A DNA stretch of 26,743 bases from Rhodoferax sp. UBA5149. GTDB taxonomy: Bacteria > Pseudomonadota > Gammaproteobacteria > Burkholderiales > Burkholderiaceae_C. The stretch lies in NCBI RefSeq assembly GCF_002413825.1, contig NZ_DHXT01000199.1, positions 452 to 27,194 on the forward strand, in the 5' to 3' direction. The notes below the pieces were generated by a model. It ran no database searches and had not been told where the DNA came from. It saw nothing but the letters and a program-made list of their open reading frames with translations. The position numbers were made by a program, and so were the translations under genes. Shown here piece after piece: positions 8,113 through 15,772 of the stretch (position 1 is its first letter; the number at the start of each line of letters is the position of its first letter).

Positions 8113-8913
8113 ATGCCAGCCTGGTTGTTGTACACCGTTTTTTCATTGATTTTCGTTCTTGCCAGCACCGCCCTTTTCTTCTTCACGCTAACGCGCGGTG
8201 CCTTGATCATGCGCGCCGTCCTGGGCAATTCGCGGCACGATGCGGCTCACGTCTATCCCATTTACTCGAACATGTGGCTCATCCGCTTGGTCGATTTTCA
8301 GCCGGTCATTGCCGCGATTTTGCTGTTTCAGTACGACCGCCTGGTGTCCGCCATCACCAGCGGGCTGAACCACATGGACTTGCGCGGCAAGACGGTGCTG
8401 ATCACCTCCTGTGCCTTTGGCAATGTGATCCCGCGCGTGGTCACGGCGGCCATCGAATCGGGCGCCCGCCAGGTGTTGATCGCCGACATCATCAAGAATG
8501 AACTCGACCACGCGCAGGGCAAGCTGAGCGAGTTCTCGGGCAAGTTGCAATTTCTGCAAGAGAACGCCACGGCGATGAAACAGGCGGACGGCTCGGTCGC
8601 CGTCAACGTGATCTTCTTCCTGCTGCACGAACTCCCGCACCCGCTCAAAGGCCAGGCCTTACGCGAGGCCGCAAGGGTGCTGGCACCCGGCGGCAAGCTC
8701 TACCTGGCCGAATTCCATCGCCCTGACGTGTGGGTACTGCGGGCGTTGAGCTGGACTTACTTCAAGGTCTTTGAACCCTTGGGGCTGGCGCTCTGGCATA
8801 CGCATGACCCGCTCAAGCAGCTTGAAGCAATGGATGGTTTTACCTGCGAGCGCCGCACGGTTTTCTTCGGCAATTTTCAGATTCTGGTGGCCACCAAGAA
8901 CCTTGTGGCCTGA
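8113..8913 (+). CDS. RquA-like membrane-anchored SAM-dependent methyltransferase family protein
   Basis: This 266-aa protein starts at ATG 8113 after an AAGGGGAAAG ribosome site. It begins with one or two hydrophobic segments (LLYTVFSLIFVLASTALFFF). A Rossmann methyltransferase region follows, in which the usual acidic glycine-rich motif I is replaced by LITSCAFGNVIPRV. The segments VIFFLLHELP, APGGKLYLAEFHRP and FEPLGLALW resemble what I recall of RquA, which converts ubiquinone to rhodoquinone for anaerobic fumarate respiration. Rhodoquinone is known in Rhodoferax. I could not align the sequences, so an RquA paralogue of unknown role is possible and I give no symbol. It lies 75 bases after modC on the same strand and may be co-transcribed, though nothing links it functionally to molybdate. 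Confidence 0.65.
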   Translation: MPAWLLYTVFSLIFVLASTALFFFTLTRGALIMRAVLGNSRHDAAHVYPIYSNMWLIRLVDFQPVIAAILLFQYDRLVSAITSGLNHMDLRGKTVLITSCAFGNVIPRVVTAAIESGARQVLIADIIKNELDHAQGKLSEFSGKLQFLQENATAMKQADGSVAVNVIFFLLHELPHPLKGQALREAARVLAPGGKLYLAEFHRPDVWVLRALSWTYFKVFEPLGLALWHTHDPLKQLEAMDGFTCERRTVFFGNFQILVATKNLVA

Positions 8914-8930
8914 AGCCTGGGTTTTCGTCA

Positions 8931-9695
8931 TCAAGGTTTGATGCCGACAAAGCTGAGACCCTTGCTCCGAGAATTGTCGAGCGCGGCCAGATAGAGGCTC
9001 TTCACGCTCGAATCAAAGTACCCAATACCAGTGACTGCACTGGTACCGTTTGCGCAGACGCCGCCGCCAAAAACAACGGCCAGATCGTACAGGTTGCCTT
9101 TGGCGCGCGGCACAGCCGTTCCCAAGAATTGGCAACCGCCGGTTCCGGTGCCAACAACCACCCCCAGCGAACTGACCACTATCGTTGTCAATTCATTGCT
9201 GCCCGCAGCAGAAGCGATGCCTGTGTAACTGCCGGCAATAGCCGACCGGCTGGGGGTTTGCTCGTAGTCCGCGTTATACGAACTTGTGAATGTGAATGAC
9301 GGGGACAGGTTGGGGTAGTTGACCGACCCATTGAAGCTTTGCTTGACCACGTAGTTTGCAACTACCGTGGCATTGTTGACGCCCTGCCCGGCGAGATTGA
9401 AGTCTACGGCGTCGGAAGAAGAGAAACTGCCATTGAGAGAGTTCCCCGTACCTTGCACAAAACCGGCGATGGCGGCGCTAAGATGCGGAACGGAGAACAA
9501 AACCCAGTAGGTACCATTGTCAAGAACAATACCCGTGACCGAACGCGATGTGCTGGTGCTTCCGGTCCACAGCCCTTCCGCACTGGCGACAGACGCAGTG
9601 CCGCCACCACCACTTCCACCGCCGCCGCAGGCCGCCAATGCCAGTAGCCATGACAAGGCACAAGCTTTGATCACTGTCATCGTCTTGACGTTCAC
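8931..9695 (-). CDS. Putative outer-membrane lipoprotein of unknown function
   Basis: This 254-aa protein has a lipoprotein signal peptide: charged start, hydrophobic stretch (ACALSWLLALAAC) and a lipobox LAAC followed by glycine- and serine-rich linker. No aspartate follows the cysteine, so sorting to the outer membrane is likely. The rest is rich in Gly, Ser, Thr and Val with alternating hydrophobic residues, suggesting beta structure, and has two late cysteines (GGCQFLG, GGVCANG) that could form a disulfide. I do not recognise a domain. It lies downstream of tupA on the same strand after 111 bases, and its stop is 17 bases from the convergent methyltransferase stop. A role in metal uptake is not indicated. 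Confidence 0.75.
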   Translation of the reverse strand: MNVKTMTVIKACALSWLLALAACGGGGSGGGGTASVASAEGLWTGSTSTSRSVTGIVLDNGTYWVLFSVPHLSAAIAGFVQGTGNSLNGSFSSSDAVDFNLAGQGVNNATVVANYVVKQSFNGSVNYPNLSPSFTFTSSYNADYEQTPSRSAIAGSYTGIASAAGSNELTTIVVSSLGVVVGTGTGGCQFLGTAVPRAKGNLYDLAVVFGGGVCANGTSAVTGIGYFDSSVKSLYLAALDNSRSKGLSFVGIKP

Positions 9696-9806
9696 GCTGG
9701 CTCCTTCCGCTACTTCACGTCGGATGGTACTCCTCTCGCGGCATTGAGACTGCGGCTAACCTTGGCCGCCCCGAGCTCTGAGCGTGGCTATGCGTTCCAG
9801 TCAAAT

Positions 9807-10634
9807 TCACTTGCCAGCATTGGGGAAAAACAGCTGTTGACCGCCAATTTTATAACTGGCGATCACCGCCTGCCCCGGCGCAGACACCACCCAGTCCACA
9901 AACTTCTGGCCATCTGCGGCCTTCACATGCGGGTGCCGGGCCGGATTGACCAGCATCACGCCGTACTGGTTGAAGAGCTTGGTGTCGCCTTCGACCAGCA
10001 CCGTCAAGTCGCCCCGGTTCTTGAAACTCAGCCAGGTGCCGCGATCGGCCAGTACATAGGCGCCGCTGCTGGACGCGATATTGAGCGCCGGGCCCATGCC
10101 GCAGCCGCACGCTTGGTAGCCACTGCCTTTGTTGTCTTGCATGGCCGCCAGTTTCCAGAAGCGCAACTCGGCCGCATTCGTGCCGCTCTTGTCGCCGCGC
10201 GAGATAAAGTTGGCGTTGGAAACCGCCAATTTTTTCAAGGCTTGCACAATATCGCGGCCCTTTACTTTGGCCGGGTCCGCGGCGGGGCCGATCAGCACAA
10301 AGTCGTTGTACATCACGGGAAAACGTTTGACGGCAAAACCATCCGCCACAATTTTTTCTTCCGCCGCCTGGTCATGCACAAACAACACGTCAGCATCACC
10401 CCGGCGCCCCATGTCCAGCGCCTGGCCGGTGCCCAGTGCCACCACTTTCACATCCAGGCCGCTGGCTTTTTTGAACTCAGGCAGCAGATAGGCAAACAGG
10501 CCCGACTGCTCGGTGGAGGTGGTAGAAGCCACCACGATGGACTGTGCCTGCGCACTCGCGGACGCTACAAAAATAATAGCTGCCAACGCATATTTAACGG
10601 GGGCTAGAGGCCTAAAAGTCATAAATAATTTCAA
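9807..10634 (-). CDS. tupA: Tungstate ABC transporter, periplasmic substrate-binding protein TupA
   Basis: The mature part begins SIVVASTTSTEQSGLF; TTSTxxSGL is the hallmark of TupA proteins, which bind tungstate far more tightly than molybdate. Other family features are ALGTGQALDMGRRGDADVLF, FVLIGPAADPAKV, SRGDKSGTN and ADRGTWLSF. A signal peptide ends at AQAQ. The start is TTG 10634, overlapping the tupC stop (TTGA) and 7-8 bases after GGAG; ATG 10622 is the alternative. The codons for the signal peptide (10564-10611) coincide exactly with a copy of the 48-nt dispersed repeat found twice elsewhere in this window. Where TupA proteins usually have a Gly-rich QGMG segment, this one has ACGCGMG with two cysteines. 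It is last in a tupB-tupC-tupA operon. Confidence 0.92.
   Translation of the reverse strand: MKLFMTFRPLAPVKYALAAIIFVASASAQAQSIVVASTTSTEQSGLFAYLLPEFKKASGLDVKVVALGTGQALDMGRRGDADVLFVHDQAAEEKIVADGFAVKRFPVMYNDFVLIGPAADPAKVKGRDIVQALKKLAVSNANFISRGDKSGTNAAELRFWKLAAMQDNKGSGYQACGCGMGPALNIASSSGAYVLADRGTWLSFKNRGDLTVLVEGDTKLFNQYGVMLVNPARHPHVKAADGQKFVDWVVSAPGQAVIASYKIGGQQLFFPNAGK
10564..10611 (-). repeat. 48-nt dispersed repeat, copy C, embedded in the tupA signal-peptide codons
   Basis: Read on the minus strand it begins GCCTCTAGCCCCCGT, has TATGCG at positions 20-25 and ends with GCTAT-N7-GTAGC. It is 48 nt, the same length as copies A (15320) and B (24769), and matches both at all 15 leading bases. In the tupA frame the element and its preceding base pair encode RPLAPVKYALAAIIFVA, supplying part of the charged region and the hydrophobic core of the signal peptide. 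Confidence 0.85.
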
Positions 10635-11350
10635 ACAAGTTCTCCTTTGATAAACAAATGGGCCGCCGGGTACTGCAGTTGCAGCAGCGGCCCGCTGAAA
10701 AATTCACTGACCGGCAGATCGGCCAGCACACGCCCATGCTCCAGGTAAATCACCCGGCTCGCCAGGCGCTTGACCTGGCCCAGGTTGTGGCTGGCAAATA
10801 CCAGCGTCATGGCCGAGGGCGGCTTGGCAAACTCGTCAATCAGCGCCTCCACTTCGCGTTTGGCATGCGGGTCCAGACTGGCGGTGGGCTCGTCCAATAG
10901 CAGCACCTGGGGGTCCGTGGCCCAGGCCCGCGCCAGCGCCACGCGCTGCTGCTGGCCGCCCGACAGCGTACGGGCGGGGCGCAAGGCCAGCTCGGCCAGG
11001 CCGACCCGTCCCAGCGCCGTCAGCGCCAAAATCTTCGCCTCGCCCCAGGGCGTGCCGCCCAGCCAGAGCCCGAGTGCGATATTGCTTTGCACCGACAGGC
11101 GCAACAGGTGCGGCCGCTGAAACAGCATGGCCTGGCGCAGCCCAGGCTCATGCATCACCTGACCCGCCGTGGGCGCCGCCAAGCCATGCAACAGGCGCAG
11201 CAGAGTGCTCTTGCCGCAGCCATTGGCCCCCACCAGTGCCACGCGCTCGCCGGGCTGAATCATCAGCGTCACGTCCGACAAGGCACGCACGGCAGAGGCC
11301 GGGCGTCCGAAATGCACACTCGCAGAGGAGAGCCGAAACACCGGTCTCAC
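10631..11350 (-). CDS. tupC: Tungstate ABC transporter, ATPase TupC
   Basis: This 239-aa ABC ATPase has Walker A GANGCGKST (about residue 39), Q-loop MLFQRPHLL, signature TLSGGQQQRVALARA, Walker B VLLLDEPTASLD and switch histidine FASHNLGQVKRLA. It has no TOBE domain, unlike ModC, and this fits TupC. Its start is GTG 11350, overlapping the tupB stop by 4 bases, and its stop overlaps the tupA start, so the three subunits are translationally coupled. The C-terminal segment SEFFSGPL followed by FIKGEL is typical of tungstate/phosphate-like importers. The tungstate assignment rests mainly on the adjacent tupA. Confidence 0.9.
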   Translation of the reverse strand: MRPVFRLSSASVHFGRPASAVRALSDVTLMIQPGERVALVGANGCGKSTLLRLLHGLAAPTAGQVMHEPGLRQAMLFQRPHLLRLSVQSNIALGLWLGGTPWGEAKILALTALGRVGLAELALRPARTLSGGQQQRVALARAWATDPQVLLLDEPTASLDPHAKREVEALIDEFAKPPSAMTLVFASHNLGQVKRLASRVIYLEHGRVLADLPVSEFFSGPLLQLQYPAAHLFIKGELV

Positions 11351-12123
11351 GGGGCGGCCTCCACGGTTCGGACCGGCACGCCACGGCCTTCTTCGCGCTC
11401 CCCTTCACGGCCTCCCTCGTTACTTTCGCTACGCTCGCGCCAGCGCCTCGCCAAGGCAATCAGCACATTGAGCAAGAGCACCACGCCCAGCAAGATCAGC
11501 CCCAGGCCCAAGGCCAGCGGCAGATCGCCTTTGCTGGTCTCCAGCGCAATGGCGGTCGTCATGACGCGGGTAAAGCCGTCGATATTGCCGCCCACGATCA
11601 TCACCGCGCCCACTTCCGAGATGGCCCGGCCAAACGAGGCGATCAAGACAGTGAGCAGGGCGTAACGCTCATCCCAGGCCAGCAGCAGGCTGCGCAAGCC
11701 TGGCCGCGCACCCAGCGAGCGCAACTGCTCGCCGTGAATGCCTTCGGCGTCCTCCACGACTTGACGGGTCAAGGCCGTGACCACCGGCAGCACCAGCAGC
11801 GCCTGCGCCAGCACCATCGCCTTGAAAGAAAAAAGCCAGCCCAGAAACCCCAGCGGACCCGAGCGCGACAGCAACAAGTACACCACCAGCCCGACCACCA
11901 CCGAGGGCACCGCGAGAAAGGTGTTGAGCAGGCTCAGCACGGCGGCACGGCCGGTAAAGCGGGCCACCCCGAGCCAGGCGCCCAAGGCCAGCCCGAGCCC
12001 ACAGGCCAGCGCGCAGGCGGTGGCACTGACCGCCATGGAGCGGCCCACAATGGCCAACAGGCCGGCGTCCCCCGACGCGATAAGTTGCAGCGCGGTGGCG
12101 GCGCTGTCGGTGATTGAAGTCAT
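11347..12123 (-). CDS. tupB: Tungstate ABC transporter, inner-membrane permease TupB
   Basis: This 258-aa permease has about five or six hydrophobic segments and a docking loop with GEQLRSLGARPG. It also has FGRAISEVGAVMIVGGNI, the TupB/ModB family motif. I chose ATG 12123 (MTSITDSAATALQLI); the frame is open to 12192 but that extension is not hydrophobic and does not look like family sequence. The last 30 or so residues form an unusual charged tail (RRWRERSESNEGGREGE and onward) not needed by the fold. It is first in the tupBCA operon, whereas most described loci have tupA first. The promoter must be in the 98 bases shared with the divergent regulator. Confidence 0.9.
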   Translation of the reverse strand: MTSITDSAATALQLIASGDAGLLAIVGRSMAVSATACALACGLGLALGAWLGVARFTGRAAVLSLLNTFLAVPSVVVGLVVYLLLSRSGPLGFLGWLFSFKAMVLAQALLVLPVVTALTRQVVEDAEGIHGEQLRSLGARPGLRSLLLAWDERYALLTVLIASFGRAISEVGAVMIVGGNIDGFTRVMTTAIALETSKGDLPLALGLGLILLGVVLLLNVLIALARRWRERSESNEGGREGEREEGRGVPVRTVEAAP

Positions 12124-12180
12124 ATCGTGAACCTTTGCGGGACAGACCGAAGTGCAGCGTAGCTCTGTCCTCAACTGATG

Positions 12181-12212
12181 TATCGTAGCCACCGACTCAA
12201 TTACCTGCGATA
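12181..12212. promoter_or_regulatory. Possible oxyanion-regulator operator between tupB and the ModE-like gene
   Basis: TATCG (12181-12185) and CGATA (12208-12212) form an inverted repeat with a 22-base spacer, just upstream of the regulator start. A further TATCG overlaps the tupB start (12123-12127). ModE-type sites are AT-rich inverted repeats containing TATA next to CG, so a relation is possible but the arms are short. Confidence 0.25.
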
Positions 12213-12221
12213 TGAAACGCC

Positions 12222-13352
12222 GTGCATAGGCTCCAACTCCACTACACCCTCTCGCGCGACAGCAGCCCGGCGCTGGTGCGCAACCCGCTGATTGATTTAC
12301 TGCAGGCCGTCAGCACGCAGGGTTCCATCTCGGCCGGTGCGCGTGCGCTCGGGCTGTCCTACCGTCACGTCTGGGGTGAACTCAAGCGTTGGGAAAACGA
12401 GTTGGGCAACGAGCTGGTGGTGTGGGAAAAAGGCCAGTCGGCGCGCCTGACCGAATTTGGCGCCAAGCTGATGTGGGCCGAGCGCCAGGCGCAAGCGCGG
12501 CTGGCGCCCCAGATTGAAGCCTTGCGCGCCGAACTGGAACGCAGCTTTGCCGTCGCTTTTGACGACTCCGCCCATGTGGTGACGCTCTACGCCAGCCATG
12601 ATGCCGCCTTGAGCGCCCTGCGCGAGCATGCGCTGCTGCGGGCTCACGGTCAGGGCCAGGGCCAGCTGCACCTGGACATTCGCTCCACCGGCAGCGTGGA
12701 CGCGATTCGCGCCCTCAATGAAGGGCGCTGCGTGATGGCCGGCTTTCACACGCTGCAGGGTACCGGGCCCGACACCTTGACCGAGCGCACCTACAAACCC
12801 CTGCTGCAACCGGGCCAGCACAAGATCATCGGTTTTGCCCAGCGCACGCAAGGCCTGATGGTGGCCAAAGGCAATCCCCTGGGCTTGAGTTCACTGCCAG
12901 ACATCGCCACCCGGCATGCCCGTTTTGCCAACCGCGCGTTGGGCACCGGCACGCGCGTGGTACTGGACGAACTGCTCAACCAGGCCGGGCTGGCGGCGAA
13001 AGACATCGAAGGCTACGAGCACACCGAACCCTCGCACGCCGCCGTCGCCCATGCCGTGGCGGCAGGCCAGGCCGACGCGGGTCTGGGCATCAATGCAGCG
13101 GCCCACCACGCGGGACTGGATTTTGTGCCGCTGGCCCAGGAACGCTACCACCTGGTCTGCCTCAAGTCAGCCCTGGCGCAGCCCGCCATCCAGGCCTTGT
13201 TGCAACTGCTGAAAACGCCGGCGTGGCAGGATGAAGTGGCGCGTATTCCGGGGTACAGCGCGCTGCAAAGTGGCGAGGTTCTGTCCATGCGGCAGGTATT
13301 GCCCTGGTGGAACTATCGCCAGGAAAAAACTCACGCCATGGGCACACGATGA
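12222..13352 (+). CDS. ModE-type HTH regulator fused to a periplasmic-binding-protein-like domain
   Basis: This 376-aa protein starts at GTG 12222; an in-frame stop at 12213-12215 rules out earlier starts. Residues about 20-110 are a ModE/LysR-type winged helix (NPLIDLLQAVSTQGSISAG, ARALGLSYRHVWGELKRWE, GARLTEFG-like end). The rest is a PBP-like domain: IRSTGSVDAIRALNEGRCVMAG, then RFANRALGTGTRVVLDELL, then AVAHAVAAGQADAGLGI. No TOBE/Mop domain is present, so oxyanion sensing, if it occurs, would be by the PBP-like domain. It is divergent from tupBCA across 98 bases and likely controls it, and perhaps modABC and aorAB, in response to tungstate or molybdate. The ligand is inferred from context. 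Confidence 0.85.
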   Translation: MHRLQLHYTLSRDSSPALVRNPLIDLLQAVSTQGSISAGARALGLSYRHVWGELKRWENELGNELVVWEKGQSARLTEFGAKLMWAERQAQARLAPQIEALRAELERSFAVAFDDSAHVVTLYASHDAALSALREHALLRAHGQGQGQLHLDIRSTGSVDAIRALNEGRCVMAGFHTLQGTGPDTLTERTYKPLLQPGQHKIIGFAQRTQGLMVAKGNPLGLSSLPDIATRHARFANRALGTGTRVVLDELLNQAGLAAKDIEGYEHTEPSHAAVAHAVAAGQADAGLGINAAAHHAGLDFVPLAQERYHLVCLKSALAQPAIQALLQLLKTPAWQDEVARIPGYSALQSGEVLSMRQVLPWWNYRQEKTHAMGTR

Positions 13353-13397
13353 TTTTTTGAGTGGCTTGCGCGTTGAAGGGCTATCATCCCTACGTCT

Positions 13398-15257
13398 GTG
13401 CGAGCAACAAAAACCAATATGCAGTCAACCAGCGCCCGGCAACTCGCATTCGTATTATTTTCTCTCATCGAATGTCTGCACCGCCGCGCAAAATCGGGGC
13501 TGTCTGAGCCTGCGCGCAGGCCACGGCGTTTCTGGTCGGCCCTGCTGGCCCTCCTCCTGATGATGGCTGCGGGTCGCCTGCAAGCGCAACCGCTGCTACT
13601 CACCGAACTGCCGACGGGTTCACTCGGCACCTGGGCCGACCTGCTGGTGGAAGACGGACCGCCGCTAAGTCTGCAAGAAGCGCAGGCCGGCCAACGCGAA
13701 GGCCTGTTCCACAAAGGCAAGCGCCCGGTACTGACCTACGGCATCGGCGCCCGGCCACTCTGGGTGCATCTGGAGCTGCTCAACCCAAGCGCCAAGTCAT
13801 TGCCCATGCGATTGGTTGCGGGAACTGCCTGGATCGACCGACTCGATGTGTTCCTCGTTCACGACAATCAGGTGAGCGCCAGTTGGCAAACGGGCGATGA
13901 GAGCCCCAATCCGAATGGACTGATTCCGGCGGTGGGTTTCACTTTCGATCCCCATTTCGCGCCGGGGCGCAGCGATCTGTACTTGCGGGTCGAAACCGAC
14001 GACGTACTGGTTCTGCCGATCGAATTGATGTCCGAGGCGCAGGCCATCTCCAACGAGCGCTTGCTGCACTACGGTTATGGCTTCATCTACGGCTTCCTGA
14101 TGGCCTTGATCGCCTACAACATCATGCTGTTCGCGGGGCTGAGGAAACGTAGCCATCTCTACTATTCTTTGTACTTGGCCTGTCTGATTTTGCTCAATGT
14201 GGCCTACACCGGGCATGGCAACGCCTGGCTGTGGCCCGATCAGCCGTTGCTGCAACGCTATGTCATCCTGGTGTTGATGGTGCTGTTTGGCTGTTGTGGC
14301 CTGCTTTTCGCCAGCCGTTTCCTGGCCCTGGCGGAACATGCGCCACGCGTGCTGAACCTGGTCCGACTGAGCGTCTTGCTGGGCTTGAGCTTGCTTGGAT
14401 GGTGCATCGTGATCGGTAACCGCCAAGGCGCAGCCCTGGTGGCCTTCAGCTTCCTGTCATTGTTCGCCCTGTACATGGTGCTGCTCGGCGTCCTCACCAT
14501 TCGCCATGGCCGGGCGGCTGGCCGCTATTTTCTCGCGGCGACGTTGTGCGGCATGCTCGGCACCGTCTCCACCACGTTCGCCGCATGGGGCTGGTTGCCG
14601 TTTACGCCGATAAGCTACCACGCGGTGGAGTTCGGCATGATCATTGAGGCCACGCTGTTGGCACTGGCGCTGGCCTACCAGATGCGTCAGCAACAGCAGG
14701 CAAGCCTGCGCGCCGAACATTTGGCGGGCCTGGACCCGCTGACCGACCTGCACAACCGCCGGGCTTTTCTTGAGCGGGCCGGACCGGTCTGGAGCACGGC
14801 AGTGCGCAGTGCCCGCCCCTTGACATTGATCCTGTTGGACATTGACCACTTCAAGCAGGTGAATGACCAGCACGGCCATGAAGCAGGAGACCGCGCTCTG
14901 GTGGCCATCTCACAGCGTTTGTCCCAAGCCTGCCGGGAAGGTGATATTTTGGCTCGCTGGGGAGGTGAGGAATTCATGTTCTTGCTGCCAGAAACCGATC
15001 TCGCACAGGCCAGCGCGTTTGCTGAACGAGTACGGCAGTCGATCGAGGCTCAGCGCCTGTCAGTGAAGCAGGAAACCGTCGTTCTGACCGCCAGTTTCGG
15101 CGTCGCCGAGCGCACCCGGCAAACGCTGCTGGAAGAGCTGATCAACGAAGCCGACCTCGAGCTGTATAAGGCCAAGCAAAGTGGGCGCAACCGGGTCTCG
15201 CCGGCACGCACGGAACAATTGCCAGCCCGTGCAACACCGGGGTTGGTCGTACGGTGA
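13398..15257 (+). CDS. 7TM-DISM membrane receptor diguanylate cyclase (GGDEF)
   Basis: This protein makes cyclic-di-GMP in response to an unknown periplasmic signal. After a basic leader comes a hydrophobic signal segment (FWSALLALLLMMAAG, about 44-60), then a 7TMR-DISMED2 beta-rich periplasmic domain (about 68-205). Seven membrane helices follow (about 212-420), then a short helix and a GGDEF domain (about 437-590). The active site is intact (LLDIDHFKQVND, ARWGGEEF near 522) and the inhibitory RxxD site is present (REGD). The start may be GTG 13398 or ATG 13419; the long N-terminus before the signal segment suggests an even later one. It lies 45 bases after the ModE-like gene on the same strand. 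Copy A of the 48-nt repeat lies downstream. Confidence 0.88.
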   Translation: MRATKTNMQSTSARQLAFVLFSLIECLHRRAKSGLSEPARRPRRFWSALLALLLMMAAGRLQAQPLLLTELPTGSLGTWADLLVEDGPPLSLQEAQAGQREGLFHKGKRPVLTYGIGARPLWVHLELLNPSAKSLPMRLVAGTAWIDRLDVFLVHDNQVSASWQTGDESPNPNGLIPAVGFTFDPHFAPGRSDLYLRVETDDVLVLPIELMSEAQAISNERLLHYGYGFIYGFLMALIAYNIMLFAGLRKRSHLYYSLYLACLILLNVAYTGHGNAWLWPDQPLLQRYVILVLMVLFGCCGLLFASRFLALAEHAPRVLNLVRLSVLLGLSLLGWCIVIGNRQGAALVAFSFLSLFALYMVLLGVLTIRHGRAAGRYFLAATLCGMLGTVSTTFAAWGWLPFTPISYHAVEFGMIIEATLLALALAYQMRQQQQASLRAEHLAGLDPLTDLHNRRAFLERAGPVWSTAVRSARPLTLILLDIDHFKQVNDQHGHEAGDRALVAISQRLSQACREGDILARWGGEEFMFLLPETDLAQASAFAERVRQSIEAQRLSVKQETVVLTASFGVAERTRQTLLEELINEADLELYKAKQSGRNRVSPARTEQLPARATPGLVVR

Positions 15258-15319
15258 ACGTTCTTCGGATTGGATTGGTCGGCTGCGGCGGCGAGAGCAC
15301 CGGAATATTGATGAAATAG

Positions 15320-15367
15320 GCCTCTAGCCCCCGTACGATATGCGCAAGCAGCTATGTATTTCATAGC
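15320..15367 (+). repeat. 48-nt dispersed repeat, copy A (left border of the defence island)
   Basis: It begins GCCTCTAGCCCCCGT, has TATGCG at positions 20-25 and ends in the perfect hairpin GCTATG-TATTT-CATAGC. It lies between the convergent diguanylate cyclase and higA genes. GAAATA occurs on both sides (15313-15318 and 15374-15379), each 7 bases from the element. Confidence 0.85.
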
Positions 15368-15379
15368 GTTCAAGAAATA

Positions 15380-15688
15380 TCAAGACACCGCTGGCTGAAA
15401 AACCCGGATGCGCGGGACGATCTTGTCACGACTCTCGCGCGTCACGATGCGCATGTCGTATTCGGTTTGCAGGTTCAGCCAATAACGCGGCTCCATGCTG
15501 AAAAACAGCCCCAGACGCAGGGCCGTGTCCGCTGTGATGGGGCGTGCCCCGTTCACGATATCGCTGATGCGGCTGGGCGGCACATCCATGTCGCTGGAAA
15601 GTTGCCGCGCGGTAATACCCATGGGCTTCATGAATTCTTCGAGCAGAATTTCGCCAGGGTGAATTTCGTCTAGCAGTTCTTGTGTCAT
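15380..15688 (-). CDS. higA: HigA-family antitoxin-like XRE protein, no adjacent HigB
   Basis: This 102-aa protein has the HigA layout: IHPGEILLEEFMKPMGIT at the start, an XRE helix-turn-helix (ARQLSSDMDVPPSRISDIVNG, then ARPITADTALRLGLFF) and EPRYWLNLQTEYDM. HigA proteins bind DNA and neutralise the HigB mRNA interferase. HigB normally sits just upstream in this family, but the upstream side (15689-15772) holds only a divergent promoter region. A GGGAGG ribosome site precedes the ATG. It may be a solitary regulator, for example of the divergent metallopeptidase gene. It shares clear similarity with the second HigA-like gene at 21419. Confidence 0.85.
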   Translation of the reverse strand: MTQELLDEIHPGEILLEEFMKPMGITARQLSSDMDVPPSRISDIVNGARPITADTALRLGLFFSMEPRYWLNLQTEYDMRIVTRESRDKIVPRIRVFQPAVS

Positions 15689-15772
15689 GTTGGGCCTCCC
15701 TGTAACGGATTTGATATTTTAAGGAACCCTGAAAGAGAAGTCCTACCGTAACCCTTGGTTTAGACTCGCGCC

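Noticed and set aside
9752..9769. GCGGC-N8-GCCGC hairpin downstream of tupA as a terminator
   Set aside because: The stem is short and no T-run follows on either strand; possible but unsupported.
11074..12117. 347-aa plus-strand frame opposite tupB and tupC
   Set aside because: Low-complexity Gln/Arg/His-rich shadow of two well-supported genes.
15320..15367. Repeat copies as rho-independent terminators
   Set aside because: Copies A and B lie between convergent genes, but the hairpin is AT-rich, lacks a U-tract, and copy C lies at the start of a coding region.
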